A stretch of 64,000 bases of DNA from Streptomyces mirabilis. GTDB taxonomy: Bacteria > Actinomycetota > Actinomycetes > Streptomycetales > Streptomycetaceae. Below, one piece after another: positions 35,857 through 44,571 of this stretch. Positions within the stretch are counted from its first letter, which is position 1; every line of letters begins with the position of its first letter. Where the stretch lies: contig NZ_JBCJKP010000001.1 in NCBI RefSeq assembly GCF_039503195.1, forward strand, positions 2,542,001 to 2,606,000, in the 5' to 3' direction. The notes under the pieces were generated by a model. That model searched no databases, was not told where the DNA came from, and saw nothing but the letters and a program-made list of their open reading frames with translations. Made by a program: the position numbers and the translations under genes.

Positions 35857-36451
35857 CGGGACCGGGCGGTCGCGGCACGGGAGCCGCGCTTCCACCCGGC
35901 CCCGGGGCGGGTCGAGGGGTGCCCTCAGCAGCACTCTTCGGCCGCGCGCTGCGACTCCTGCCCCCTTGGGACCGCTGCGGCTCCGGCCGTGCGATGACGC
36001 GCTCCACCATGAGCCGGGAGCCCGCCTGGCGTTCGCCGAAAACGTCGTCCGGGTTGGACAGCACGCAGTTCTCCAGAGACAGACAACCGCACCCGATGCA
36101 GTCGGTCAGGTGATCCCGGAGTCGGCTCAACTGCTTGATCCGCTCGTCGAGTTCGGAACGCCAGGCCTCCGACAGCCGGGCCCAGTCCTCGCGCGTCGGG
36201 GTGCGCTCCTCGGGGAGCTCGGCGAGCGCCTCGCGGATGGTGGCGAGGGGGATGCCGACACGCTGGGCGGCCCGGACGAAGGCGACACGGCGCAGCGCGT
36301 CACGGTGGTAGCGGCGCTGGTTGCCGGTGGTGCGACGGCTGCTGATCAGACCCTTGGACTCGTAGAAGTGCAGGGCGGAGACGGCGGCGCCACTGCGGGC
36401 CGACAACTGGCCGACGGTCAGCTCGTGGATCTTCTCAGGGATCTGGGGCAC
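35810..36451 (-). CDS. soxR: SoxR-type MerR-family redox regulator, probably frameshifted at C-terminus
   Basis: The protein has the SoxR helix-turn-helix (LTVGQLSARSGAAVSALHFY, ESKGLISSRRT) and the [2Fe-2S] cysteines C118-x2-C121-x-C123-x5-C129. SoxR in streptomycetes senses redox-active antibiotics such as actinorhodin and activates efflux and reductase genes. Read straight, it is 213 residues with a Pro-rich tail running into the RNA ligase gene. After RSQGG, a +1 shift at the C5 run (35961-35965 on the plus strand) gives QESQRAAEECC and a stop at 35925, the canonical SoxR-like ending as I recall it. One base missing from this run would explain the long tail. GTG 36451 has GGAGGG upstream. 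It is single-gene, divergent from the MaoC gene. Confidence 0.88.
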   Translation of the reverse strand: MPQIPEKIHELTVGQLSARSGAAVSALHFYESKGLISSRRTTGNQRRYHRDALRRVAFVRAAQRVGIPLATIREALAELPEERTPTREDWARLSEAWRSELDERIKQLSRLRDHLTDCIGCGCLSLENCVLSNPDDVFGERQAGSRLMVERVIARPEPQRSQGGRSRSARPKSAAEGTPRPAPGPGGSAAPVPRPPGPVTRTPCRPCASDTPG

Positions 36452-36537
36452 CCCTCCAACCCTACCTACTGCGTCACCCGCCCTACCTACTTCGTCACAC
36501 GTCCGGTCCGTTGACATGCGCCCCGCACCCGACCATG

Positions 36538-36553
36538 CTAAGCAGTTGCTTAG
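36538..36553. promoter_or_regulatory. Candidate TetR operator before the MaoC gene
   Basis: CTAAGCA-GT-TGCTTAG, a perfect 7+2+7 palindrome, 27 bases before the MaoC ATG. The same 16-base layout (CTGAGCG-GG-CGCTTAG) is found upstream of the TetR gene next door, which is the probable binder. Confidence 0.6.
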
Positions 36554-36579
36554 ACATGGAGATGTGGGAGGTCGGGAAG

Positions 36580-37041
36580 ATGGCAGAGCCGAGGACGTTC
36601 GCGACGGTCGACGAACTGCGGGCCGCGGTGGGCGAGCAGCTGGGGTACAGCGACTGGGTCGAGATCGAGCAGAAGCGGGTCGACCTCTTCGCGGAGGCGA
36701 CCGGCGACCACCAGTGGATCCACGTCGACCCCGAGAAGGCCGCGACCGGCCCCTTCGGCACGACGATCGCGCACGGCTACCTCACCCTGTCGCTGCTCCC
36801 GCTCTTCGGCCCGCAGCTGATCAAGGTCGAGGGCATGAAGATGGGCGTCAACTACGGGACGAACAAGGTGCGTTTCCCCGCCCCCGTACCGGTCGGCTCA
36901 CGGCTGCGCGCCACCGCGCAGATCACCGGCGTCGAGGACGTGACCGGCGGTGTCCAGGTATCCGTGGCCTTCACCGTGGAGCGCGAGGGCGGCGACAAGC
37001 CGGTGTGCGTGGCCGAGTCGGTGTCGCGCTACTACCTCTGA
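36580..37041 (+). CDS. MaoC-family (R)-enoyl-CoA hydratase
   Basis: The 153-residue protein has the hotdog fold with the hydratase signature FAEATGDHQWIHVDPEKA, including Asp and His of the catalytic dyad, and GPFGTTIAHGYLTLSLLP. It hydrates trans-2-enoyl-CoA to (R)-3-hydroxyacyl-CoA or serves a related dehydration. ATG 36580 has GGGAGG nine bases upstream. It converges with the TetR gene, and a candidate operator precedes it. Confidence 0.9.
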   Translation: MAEPRTFATVDELRAAVGEQLGYSDWVEIEQKRVDLFAEATGDHQWIHVDPEKAATGPFGTTIAHGYLTLSLLPLFGPQLIKVEGMKMGVNYGTNKVRFPAPVPVGSRLRATAQITGVEDVTGGVQVSVAFTVEREGGDKPVCVAESVSRYYL

Positions 37042-37066
37042 GCGCCCCCACCCGCCGGGGGGGCCG

Positions 37067-37693
37067 CTACTGCTTGGCCCCGACCATGCGCAGCACGAGG
37101 TCGGCGTAGAGCGCGCCGACCTCGTCGGGCGTACGGGGCCCGTCGACGTTGAACCAGCGGGCCACGTCGATGCAGAGGGAGAGCACGGCGAGCGTGGTGC
37201 CCGGCACGTCCGGCACGTCGAAGTCGCCCGCCGCCACGCCGTCCGCGATGATGCCGCGCACGGCCGCGTCGGTCTGCCGTCGCAGCGCGACGATCTCCGC
37301 CCGCGCCTCGGGCCCGAGGGCTTCCAGCTCGTACTGCACGACCCGCGCGGTGGTGTGCTGCCCGGCGTGCCACCGCACGAAGGACCGCACGGCGTCGGTG
37401 AGCCGCTCGGCGGCGCTGCCGCCGCCCTGCGCCGCGCCGCGCACGATGTCGAGCGCCTTGTCGTGCCCGATCCGGCTGATGCGGTGAAGCAGCTCTTCCT
37501 TGGTCTTGTAGTGGATGTAGAGCGCTGCGGGGCTCATGCCCGCGCGGCCCGCGATGTCCCGGGTCGTCGTCGCGTGGTATCCGCGCTCGGCGAAGGCCTC
37601 CACGGCGGCGACGAGCAGCCGCCGGGCCGCGTCCGGGGTGACCTCGGCCCACGGCTGCATCTCGCCGCCGGCCGTCTCCTCCGCCGTACTCAT
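37067..37693 (-). CDS. TetR-family regulator
   Basis: The 208-residue protein begins MSTAEETAGGEMQPW, then the TetR helix-turn-helix with VEAFAERGYHATTTRDI and AGMSPAALYIHYKTKEELLH, and a helical ligand domain resembling the fatty-acid-responsive group. The ATG is clear but its ribosome site is weak. It ends 25 bases from the convergent MaoC gene. The matching palindromes before MaoC and upstream of its own start suggest that it represses both. Confidence 0.88.
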   Translation of the reverse strand: MSTAEETAGGEMQPWAEVTPDAARRLLVAAVEAFAERGYHATTTRDIAGRAGMSPAALYIHYKTKEELLHRISRIGHDKALDIVRGAAQGGGSAAERLTDAVRSFVRWHAGQHTTARVVQYELEALGPEARAEIVALRRQTDAAVRGIIADGVAAGDFDVPDVPGTTLAVLSLCIDVARWFNVDGPRTPDEVGALYADLVLRMVGAKQ

Positions 37694-37741
37694 CGCTGGT
37701 TCGCCCCTCTCGCTGACAGGAGGTACACCATACCGCCGAAG

Positions 37742-37757
37742 CTGAGCGGGCGCTTAG
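37742..37757. promoter_or_regulatory. Candidate autoregulatory TetR operator
   Basis: CTGAGCG-GG-CGCTTAG, 7+2+7 with one mismatch, about 50 bases before the TetR start (37693) and touching the last codon of the YiaA-like gene. It matches the perfect palindrome before the MaoC gene. Confidence 0.55.
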
Positions 37758-37984
37758 CGTGCCCGCTCGGCGCCCGCGTCCTGACGGTCCCGGATCACCT
37801 TGGCCAGCGTGAAGGACGACGTCACGAGATAGAGGACGGCGATGGCCAGAAAGGCTCGCACCCAGGCGTCGGCGTGCAGCTTGTAGATACCGACGGCGGT
37901 CGCCACCATGGCGACGGAGAAGGAGGCCACGGCCTGCCCGTAGAAGGCAGCCGTGTTCTGATGCTTGACGGGTGTCTCACTCAT
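37754..37984 (-). CDS. YiaA/YiaB-family small membrane protein
   Basis: The 76-residue protein has two transmembrane helices (AAFYGQAVASFSVAMVATAV and AWVRAFLAIAVLYLVTSSF) and a basic C-terminal tail, matching the YiaAB two-helix domain. Function unknown. ATG 37984 gives MSETPVKHQN. It is followed by the TetR gene in the same direction after 60 bases, with an operator at its end. Confidence 0.82.
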   Translation of the reverse strand: MSETPVKHQNTAAFYGQAVASFSVAMVATAVGIYKLHADAWVRAFLAIAVLYLVTSSFTLAKVIRDRQDAGAERAR

Positions 37985-38054
37985 GGGGACAAGGGTCGGC
38001 GGACGCGACCACCGCCGCATCCGCCCTCGTACTCAGTGCCGCGTGCGGGCGTAC

Positions 38055-39206
38055 TCAGAAGGCGGAAACCCCCGTCAGCGCGCGCCCGATGACCAGCTTC
38101 TGTATCTGGCTGGTGCCTTCGTAGAGGGTCATCACGCGGGCGTCGCGCAGCAGCTTGCCCGCCGGGTACTCGTCGATGTAGCCGTAGCCGCCGAAGACCT
38201 GGAGTGCGTTGTTCGCGGCGCGCACGGCGGCCTCGGAGGCGAAGAGCTTGGCCTTCGACGACTCCGTGGCGAAGGGCAGTCCGCGGTCGACGAGATCGGC
38301 GACCCGCCAGGTCAGCAGCCGGGCCGCGTCCACGTCGACGGCGATGTCGCTGATCAGTTCCTGGACGAGCTGGTGGTGCGCGATGGTCTTCCCGAACTGC
38401 TCCCGCTCGGTCGCGTACCGCACGGCGACGTCCAGGGCCGCCTGGGCGATGCCGACACACCCGGCGGCGACCGACATCCGCCCCTTGGCCAGGGCGGACA
38501 TGGCCACGGAGAACCCCTTGCCCTCGGGCGCGAGCATCGCGCTCGCGGGTACGCGTACGTCCTCCAGGACGAGTTCGGCGGTGGCCTGGCCGCGCAGGCC
38601 GAGCTTGCCGTGGATGGTGCGGCGGGTCAGGCCGGGGGTGTCGGTCGGCACGAGGAAGGCGGAGACGCCCTTGTGGCCGGGCGCGTCGGTGGAGCGGGCG
38701 AAGAGCAGGACGACGTCGGCCCAGGTCCCGTTGGTGATGAACATCTTGGTGCCGTTGATGACGTAGTCGTCGCCGTCGCGTACGGCCTTCGTCGTCAGAT
38801 TGCCCGCGTCCGAGCCGGTGCCGGGTTCGGTGAGGCCGAAGCAGCCCACGTACGCGCCGGAGGTCAGCCCCGGCAGCCACTGCCGCTTCTGCTCCTCGCT
38901 CCCCCAGTACGCGATCGTCTTGGCCACCAGACCGAGCGAGACGGAGACGATGCCGCGCACGGAGGAGTCACCGCGGCCCAGTTCCTCCGTCACGAGGCAG
39001 TACGCGAGGTGGTCGCCGCCGCTGCCGCCGTACTCCTCGTCGACGGTGAGCCCGAGGAAGCCGACCTCGCCGAGCTTCTTCACGAGCGAGCGGTCGACCT
39101 CCTCCGCCCGGTCCCACTCGACGACATGCGGGGCGATCTCGCGGTCCACGAAATCCTTGGCGAGTCGCCGGACGGCGGTCTGCTCCTCGCTGAGCTCCAG
39201 GTTCAT
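38055..39206 (-). CDS. Acyl-CoA dehydrogenase
   Basis: The 383-residue enzyme has GLTEPGTGSDAGN, the GDDYVINGTKMFITNG segment, AYQ-like ATEREQFG, and VFGGYGYIDEYPAG plus the C-terminal YEGTSQIQKLVIGR, typical of short/branched-chain acyl-CoA dehydrogenases. ATG 39206 is used; a GTG nine bases earlier is possible. It is divergent from a TetR gene, with a palindromic operator between them. Substrate: probably a short acyl-CoA. Confidence 0.93.
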   Translation of the reverse strand: MNLELSEEQTAVRRLAKDFVDREIAPHVVEWDRAEEVDRSLVKKLGEVGFLGLTVDEEYGGSGGDHLAYCLVTEELGRGDSSVRGIVSVSLGLVAKTIAYWGSEEQKRQWLPGLTSGAYVGCFGLTEPGTGSDAGNLTTKAVRDGDDYVINGTKMFITNGTWADVVLLFARSTDAPGHKGVSAFLVPTDTPGLTRRTIHGKLGLRGQATAELVLEDVRVPASAMLAPEGKGFSVAMSALAKGRMSVAAGCVGIAQAALDVAVRYATEREQFGKTIAHHQLVQELISDIAVDVDAARLLTWRVADLVDRGLPFATESSKAKLFASEAAVRAANNALQVFGGYGYIDEYPAGKLLRDARVMTLYEGTSQIQKLVIGRALTGVSAF

Positions 39207-39244
39207 GACGGTCACCCCATGTGAAAGCCGTACATTCGAATAGC

Positions 39245-39265
39245 TAAATTAGCACTGCTAGTTTA
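39245..39265. promoter_or_regulatory. Candidate TetR operator between acyl-CoA dehydrogenase and TetR genes
   Basis: TAAATTAGCA-C-TGCTAGTTTA, 10-bp arms with one mismatch. A near-identical sequence (AAACTAGCGGTGTTAGTTT) occurs upstream of the aldehyde dehydrogenase at 44572. Its location makes the neighbouring TetR the probable binder of both. Confidence 0.65.
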
Positions 39266-39290
39266 ACTCCGCAGCCCTACTATGTGCGCC

Positions 39291-39932
39291 ATGGCCCGAC
39301 CGCGCAAGCCCCTCCTGAGCACCGACCGGATCGTCGACACGGCGCGGGCCCTGGTGGACGCGGAGGGTCTGGTCGCCGTCTCCACGCGGCGGCTCGCCGC
39401 CGAACTGGGTGTGAGCGGGCCCTCCCTCTACAACCACTTCCGTACCAAGGACCAGATCCTGGAAGCGGTGGCGGACTCCGTGAGCGCGCAGGTCGACCTG
39501 TCGATGTTCGAGGACGGGCGGGACTGGCGTACCGCCCTGCACGACTGGGCCGTGTCCTACCGGGCGGCGCTGCGCGACCACCCGAACATCGTCCCGGTCC
39601 TTGCCCGCGGACCCGGGCGCCGACCCGCCGGGCTGCGCCTCGCGGACGCCGTCTTCGGCGCGATGGTCGACGCCGGCTGGCCACCGGCCCAGGCCACGTC
39701 GATCGGCGCCCTGATGCGCTACTTCATCATGGGCTCCGCCCTCGGGTCCTTCGCCGGGGGCTTCGTCGACGACGAGAGCGCGTACGATCCCGCCGACTAT
39801 CCCCACCTCGGGCAGGCCCACCTGCTTGCCGAGCAGCAGGAGAAGGTGGACGAGCGGGCCTTCGAGGTGGGGCTCGGGGCGTTGCTGGACGGGCTGGCGG
39901 AGCAGTTCGGAAGGGTGACGGGCACCGGCTGA
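39291..39932 (+). CDS. TetR-family regulator
   Basis: The 213-residue protein has the TetR DNA-binding domain (RPRKPLLSTDRIVDTARALV, then LGVSGPSLYNHFRTKDQILE) and a TetR_C-type ligand domain. ATG 39291 is chosen; ATG 39282 in frame adds three residues. It is divergent from the acyl-CoA dehydrogenase and shares a 10-bp-arm palindrome with it. The matching operator at the aldehyde dehydrogenase suggests a wider regulon. Confidence 0.88.
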   Translation: MARPRKPLLSTDRIVDTARALVDAEGLVAVSTRRLAAELGVSGPSLYNHFRTKDQILEAVADSVSAQVDLSMFEDGRDWRTALHDWAVSYRAALRDHPNIVPVLARGPGRRPAGLRLADAVFGAMVDAGWPPAQATSIGALMRYFIMGSALGSFAGGFVDDESAYDPADYPHLGQAHLLAEQQEKVDERAFEVGLGALLDGLAEQFGRVTGTG

Positions 39933-39980
39933 CGGAGCCGAGGCGGCCGGGCGGGCTTGTCGGCTGCAGGTGGGTGGGGA

Positions 39981-40116
39981 TGCGGGGCGAAGCCCCGTCC
40001 TGGGGGCGCGGGGAACTGCGCGGTCGGCCCCCACCGGCCGTCGGCCGAACGAGTCGGGCGGCGGATGCGGGGATGCGGGGCGAAGCCCCCGCTTCAGGGG
40101 CGCGGGGAACTGCGCG
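39981..40116. repeat. Tandem pair of dispersed palindromic repeats
   Basis: Two copies of TGCGGGGCGAAGCCCC followed by a spacer and GGGGCGCGGGGAACTGCGCG, the second 94 bases after the first. Both contain a GGGGCGAAGCCCC hairpin. The copies lie between the TetR and ArsR-like genes. The unit is the same as at 24635 and 34609. Confidence 0.8.
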
Positions 40117-40202
40117 CCCAGCCCCCACCCGCGGCCGAAGAACCCCTCGGCCCGGAGACCGTTCGGCAGGGGCCGAACGGTCGAGGGCGGATGATGGGTG
40201 GC

Positions 40203-40916
40203 ATGACGAGGTCGACGGATCCGGTCGCACCGGGACTCGCCGCGCTGGCGGCGATGTTCGCGGACGAGACCCGCGCCACCTTCCTGCTCACCCTGCTCGA
40301 CGGCCGCGCCTGGACCGCGGGTGAACTGGCCAGGCACGCCCACGTCGCCCCCTCGACGGCCAGCGAACACCTGGGCAAGCTCGTCGCGGGCGGCCTGCTC
40401 ACCGAGGACCGACAGGGCCGACACCGCTACGTACGGCTGGCGGACCCCCACGTCGCCCAACTCGTCGAGGAGCTCGCCGCCCAGGTCGCCCCCGACACCA
40501 CCCGACGCCCCCGCACCCTGCGGGAAGCCGGCACGGGCTCCGCGATGGCCCGCGCCCGCACGTGCTACGACCACCTCGCGGGCCGCCTCGGCATCACCCT
40601 CACCGACGCCCTCACCCACCGCGGCCTGCTCCGCCAGGACACCGGGTTCGCGCTCACGGACGCGGGCCTGCGATGGTTCGACGAGGCAGGCATCGACCTG
40701 AACCGCACCGGCCGCCGGCCCCTCACCCGCGGCTGCCTCGACTGGACCGAACGCCGCCCCCACCTCGCGGGCACCGCCGGCGCGGCCCTGTGCCGCCACG
40801 CCCTGGACGCCCACTGGTGCGTGCGTATCGGCTCGGAGCGCGCGGTCAAGGTCACGCCGGACGGCGAGCGGGCCTTCGCGGAACTCCTGGGCATCGAACC
40901 GACGGCACTCCGCTGA
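40203..40916 (+). CDS. ArsR-like winged-helix regulator
   Basis: The 237-residue protein has an ArsR-type winged helix (AALAAMFADETRATFLLTLL, then HVAPSTASEHLGKLVAGGLL) and a longer C-terminal region (RTLREAGTGSAMARARTCYD ... TERRPHLAGTAGAALC) seen in actinobacterial regulators next to EamA exporters. No metal-binding Cys pair typical of ArsR/SmtB is present. Start uncertain: ATG 40191, 40194 or 40203. It precedes the exporter by 71 bases and likely controls it. Confidence 0.83.
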   Translation: MTRSTDPVAPGLAALAAMFADETRATFLLTLLDGRAWTAGELARHAHVAPSTASEHLGKLVAGGLLTEDRQGRHRYVRLADPHVAQLVEELAAQVAPDTTRRPRTLREAGTGSAMARARTCYDHLAGRLGITLTDALTHRGLLRQDTGFALTDAGLRWFDEAGIDLNRTGRRPLTRGCLDWTERRPHLAGTAGAALCRHALDAHWCVRIGSERAVKVTPDGERAFAELLGIEPTALR

Positions 40917-40987
40917 CCGGCCATGTCCCACCGCGGCGTCCGAAAGCCGCGAGTGCCCTGCCCCGTACCCCACCTAGCCTCGGGACC

Positions 40988-41959
40988 ATGATGAACGCCA
41001 CCTCCCCCACGTCCGCCCGTCGCGCGGACCTGCTCGCCGCGGGCGCCGCGACCGTCACGGTCGTGCTGTGGGCCTCCGCCTTCGTGTCGATCCGCAGCGC
41101 GGGCGCGGCGTACTCGCCGGGCGCGCTGGCACTGGGGCGGCTGCTGGCGGGATCCGTCACGCTGGGCGCCCTCTGTCTCGTACGCGGCGAGGGGTGGCCG
41201 CCGCGCGGGGCCCGGCGCGGGATCGCGATATCCGGCCTGCTCTGGTTCGGCTTCTACATGGTGGTGCTCAACTGGGGTGAGCAGCAGGTGGACGCCGGCA
41301 CGGCGGCGCTCGTCGTGAACATCGGCCCGCTGCTCATCGCGCTGCTCGGCTCCCGACTGCTCGGCGACGCGATGCCACCGCGGCTGCTCGCGGGCATGGC
41401 GGTGTCGTTCGCGGGGGCGGTCGCGGTGGGGTTGTCGATGTCCGGCGAGGGTGGGTCCTCGGTGCTGGGAGTGGTCCTGTGTCTGCTCGCCGCCGTCGGC
41501 TACGCGGCGGGGGTCGTCGCGCAGAAGCCGGCGCTCGGGCGGGCGAGCGCCCTCCAGGTGACCACGTTCGGATGTCTGGTCGGGACGGTGGCGTGCCTGC
41601 CGTTCGCGGGGCAACTCGTCCACGACGTGGCGAGCGCGCCCGCCGCCGCCACCCTCAACGTGCTCTACCTGGGCGTCTTCCCGACCGCGCTGGCGTTCAC
41701 GACCTGGGCGTACGCGCTGGCCCGGACCACCGCGAGCCGGATGGGCGCGACGACCTACGCGGTGCCCGCTCTCGTCGTCGCGATGTCCTGGCTGTTCCTC
41801 GACGAGGTACCGGCGCTGCTCACGCTCGCGGGCGGCGCACTGTGCCTGGCCGGGGTCGCGGTGTCCCGCTCCCGTCCCCGGTCCAAGGCTTTCAGGGACA
41901 CGAGGAACCCCGCGACCGGTCCCCACACACCCGCGGACGACCACGCCACCCGGGGCTAG
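40988..41959 (+). CDS. EamA-family (DMT) exporter
   Basis: The 323-residue protein has ten transmembrane helices in two EamA halves, including the first-half WASAFVSIRSAG and second-half GVVLCLLAAVGYA and LDEVPALLTLAG. The C-terminal tail (about 35 residues) is charged. EamA proteins export amino acids or metabolites. Its stop overlaps the convergent alcohol dehydrogenase end by four bases. Probably the target of the ArsR-like regulator. Confidence 0.9.
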   Translation: MMNATSPTSARRADLLAAGAATVTVVLWASAFVSIRSAGAAYSPGALALGRLLAGSVTLGALCLVRGEGWPPRGARRGIAISGLLWFGFYMVVLNWGEQQVDAGTAALVVNIGPLLIALLGSRLLGDAMPPRLLAGMAVSFAGAVAVGLSMSGEGGSSVLGVVLCLLAAVGYAAGVVAQKPALGRASALQVTTFGCLVGTVACLPFAGQLVHDVASAPAAATLNVLYLGVFPTALAFTTWAYALARTTASRMGATTYAVPALVVAMSWLFLDEVPALLTLAGGALCLAGVAVSRSRPRSKAFRDTRNPATGPHTPADDHATRG

Positions 41960-43038
41960 AACACCACCAGCGCTCGTCCGCCCTTCCCCGCCACCATGTT
42001 CTCGAACGCCCCCGCGATCCCGTCCAGTTTGATCCGCTCGGTCACCAGCATCCCCAGATCGAGCCGCCCCGCCCGCACATGCTCCGCCAGCACCGGCAGA
42101 TCCCGCGCGGGGTCGGAGTTGCCGTACACGCAGCCGGCCAGCGTACGGCCCCAGTGGAAGATCTCCAACGCGTTGAAGGTGACCTGCTGGTCCTTGCCAC
42201 CGATGCCGACGACCGTCGTACGCCCACCGCGGCGCGTGGAGTCCCAGGCCGCGCGAATGGTCACGGCCCGACCCACACACTCGACGGCGACGTCGACACC
42301 CTGCTTGCCGGTGAGGGAGCGGATCTCGCGGGCGGTGGTGTCGGAGGCGACGACGTAGTGCGTGGCACCGGCCTCGCGTGCCAGTGACTCCTTCTCCGGA
42401 GAGATGTCCACCGCGATGACCTGCGACGCGCCCGCGATCCGCGCCGCCTGGAGCGCCGCGAGCCCGACCCCGCCCACCCCGAACACGGCGACGGTCTCAC
42501 CGGCACGGACCCGCGCCGAGTGGTGGACGGCGCCGTACCCCGTGAGGACGGCGCAGCCGAGGAGGGCGGCGTCGGTGAGGGGGACGCCGTCCGGGACGGG
42601 GAGGACGCAGCCTGCGGCCACGACGGTCTCCTCGGCGAACGCGGCGACGTTCAGGCCGGGATGGAGGTCGCTCCCGTCGGAGGCGCGCCGCGCGTACACG
42701 TCGCCCGCGCCGGTCAGCGCGTTGGCGCACAGCCACACCTCCCCCAGCGAGCAGGCGTGGCACCTTCCGCAGGAGGGCGCCCAGTTGAGGACGACTCCGT
42801 CGCCGGGCTCGACACCCGTCACGCCCTCCCCGACGGAGACGACGGTCCCGGCACCCTCGTGGCCGAGGACGGCGGGGACGGGCACCCGCATGGTGCCGTC
42901 GGACAGCGAGAGGTCGGAGTGGCAGACCCCGGCGGCGGCCAGCCGGACGCGGACCTGACCGGGGCCGGGCGCCGGGAGGTCGATCTCGGCGATCTCCAGG
43001 GGAGCGCCCACGGCGGGAAGTACAGCAGCGCGAACCAC
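41956..43038 (-). CDS. Zinc-dependent medium-chain alcohol dehydrogenase
   Basis: The 360-residue enzyme has the catalytic zinc motif AGVCHSDLS and GHEGAGTV, the structural-zinc cysteines CGRCHACSLGEVWLC and the Rossmann motif GVGGVGL. It belongs to the class III/benzyl alcohol-type MDR group and oxidises an alcohol to an aldehyde with NAD. Start GTG. The aldehyde dehydrogenase gene precedes it in the same direction, with only an unusual pentamer array between, so the two probably convert an alcohol to an acid. Confidence 0.92.
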   Translation of the reverse strand: MVRAAVLPAVGAPLEIAEIDLPAPGPGQVRVRLAAAGVCHSDLSLSDGTMRVPVPAVLGHEGAGTVVSVGEGVTGVEPGDGVVLNWAPSCGRCHACSLGEVWLCANALTGAGDVYARRASDGSDLHPGLNVAAFAEETVVAAGCVLPVPDGVPLTDAALLGCAVLTGYGAVHHSARVRAGETVAVFGVGGVGLAALQAARIAGASQVIAVDISPEKESLAREAGATHYVVASDTTAREIRSLTGKQGVDVAVECVGRAVTIRAAWDSTRRGGRTTVVGIGGKDQQVTFNALEIFHWGRTLAGCVYGNSDPARDLPVLAEHVRAGRLDLGMLVTERIKLDGIAGAFENMVAGKGGRALVVF

Positions 43039-43074
43039 GTAAAAGCTCCTCGGCCCAGAACTCTGGAACTGACG

Positions 43075-43124
43075 GGAATGGAGTGGAACGGAGTGGAGTG
43101 GTGTGGAACGGAGTGGAGTGGAAC
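43075..43124. repeat. GGARY pentamer array, ten units
   Basis: Ten consecutive pentamers, read on the plus strand as GGAAT, GGAGT, GGAAC, GGAGT, GGAGT, GGTGT, GGAAC, GGAGT, GGAGT, GGAAC. It fills most of the space between the aldehyde dehydrogenase stop and alcohol dehydrogenase start and would lie in the alcohol dehydrogenase leader. Confidence 0.9.
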
Positions 43125-43127
43125 GGG

Positions 43128-44516
43128 CTAGAACTGGAGGGACTTCGTCTGGAGATACTCGGACAGTCCGTGCGCGCCCAGTTCCCGTCCGACCCCCGAC
43201 TGCTTGTAACCGCCGAACGGGGCACTGGGGTTGAACCGGCCACCGTTGATGTCGACCTGCCCGGTGTCGAGCCGTCGCGCGAAGGCGACCGCCTCGGCCT
43301 CGTCACCCGCCCACACCGCGCCCGCGAGCCCGTACACCGTGCCGTTGGCGATCCGGACGGCGTCCTCCTCGTCCTCGTAAGGGATCACCGACAGCACCGG
43401 GCCGAAGATCTCCTCCTGCGCGATCGTCATCTCCGGGGTGACGTCCGCGAAGACCGTCGGCTGGACGAAATACCCCTGCTCGCGCGGGGATTCGGGGCCG
43501 CCCGCGACGAGCCGGGCGCCCTCGGCGACGCCCTTGTCGATGTAACCGCGCACCCGCGCCTGCTGCTTGGCGTTGACGACCGGGCCGATGCGGTCCCCGT
43601 ACTTCGCCGCGGCGGTCGCGGCGAGTTCGACCGCCTCCTCGTACTGGGCGGTCTGCACGAGCATGCGGGTCCAGGCGCTGCACGTCTGGCCGGAGTTGGA
43701 CATCACGTTGGCGACGCCGACGTTGACGGCCTTGGCGAGGTCGGCGCTCGGCAGGATGACGTTGGCCGACTTGCCGCCGAGTTCGAGGGCGACCCGCTTG
43801 ACGGCCGCACCGGCGGTCGCTCCGATCCGCCGCCCCACCGCCGTGGAGCCCGTGAAGGAGACCAGGTCCACGTCCGGGTGTTCGGCGAGGGCCTGGCCCG
43901 CGACCGGGCCGAGGCCGGTGACGAGGTTGAAGACGCCCGCCGGGACACCCGCCTCCGCGACCGCCTCCGCGAAGAGCTGGGCGGTGAGCGGCGTGTCCTC
44001 GGCGGGCTTCAGGACGACCGTGCAGCCCGCCGCGAGCGCGGGGGCCACCTTGGCGACGATCTGGTGCAGCGGGTAGTTCCAGGGCGTGATCGCGCCGACG
44101 ACACCGATCGGTTCCTGGTAGACGGTCGAATTGCCGACCTTCTCCTCGAAGGCGTACGTGGCCGCCAGTTCGGCGTACGAGCCCGCGACCAGGATCGGTA
44201 CGGTCGCGTGGACCGCCTGCGAGAAGGACAGCGGGGAGCCGAGCTCCGCCGTGACCGTCTCGGCGATCTCGTCCTTGCGTGCGGTGAGGACGTCACGCAG
44301 GGCGCCGAGCCGCGCGGCCCGCTCGGCGGGCGGCGTCGCGGCCCAGGCGGGGAAGGCGGCGCGGGCGGCCCGTACGGCGGTGTCGACGTCCTCGGCCGTG
44401 CCCGCCGGCACCCGGCCGAGAACCTGTTCGTCCACCGGGTTCACGACCTCGATCGTGTCCGTCCCGGCGGCGGGGCGCCAAGCACCGTCGATGTACATGC
44501 CGTCATGTGCCTTCAT
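43128..44516 (-). CDS. NAD-dependent aldehyde dehydrogenase
   Basis: The 462-residue enzyme has the ALDH motifs [16 protein letters not shown] with the catalytic Glu, and the catalytic Cys in [12 protein letters not shown]. It resembles betaine/amino-aldehyde dehydrogenases but specificity is open. GGAGG six bases before ATG 44516 fixes the start. It is the first gene of the ALDH-ADH unit. A TetR-type operator 56 bases upstream matches that beside the TetR at 39291, suggesting shared control. Confidence 0.93.
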   Translation of the reverse strand: MKAHDGMYIDGAWRPAAGTDTIEVVNPVDEQVLGRVPAGTAEDVDTAVRAARAAFPAWAATPPAERAARLGALRDVLTARKDEIAETVTAELGSPLSFSQAVHATVPILVAGSYAELAATYAFEEKVGNSTVYQEPIGVVGAITPWNYPLHQIVAKVAPALAAGCTVVLKPAEDTPLTAQLFAEAVAEAGVPAGVFNLVTGLGPVAGQALAEHPDVDLVSFTGSTAVGRRIGATAGAAVKRVALELGGKSANVILPSADLAKAVNVGVANVMSNSGQTCSAWTRMLVQTAQYEEAVELAATAAAKYGDRIGPVVNAKQQARVRGYIDKGVAEGARLVAGGPESPREQGYFVQPTVFADVTPEMTIAQEEIFGPVLSVIPYEDEEDAVRIANGTVYGLAGAVWAGDEAEAVAFARRLDTGQVDINGGRFNPSAPFGGYKQSGVGRELGAHGLSEYLQTKSLQF

Positions 44517-44571
44517 CGTGTTCCTCCCGGGCGGGGGCGTACCGTCCGCCTCGCGGCGTCGTCCGAACCAC

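Noticed and set aside
43075..43124. Eukaryotic satellite contamination (GGAAT repeats)
   Set aside because: The array is short, flanked on both sides by Streptomyces coding sequence, and mixed in unit sequence.
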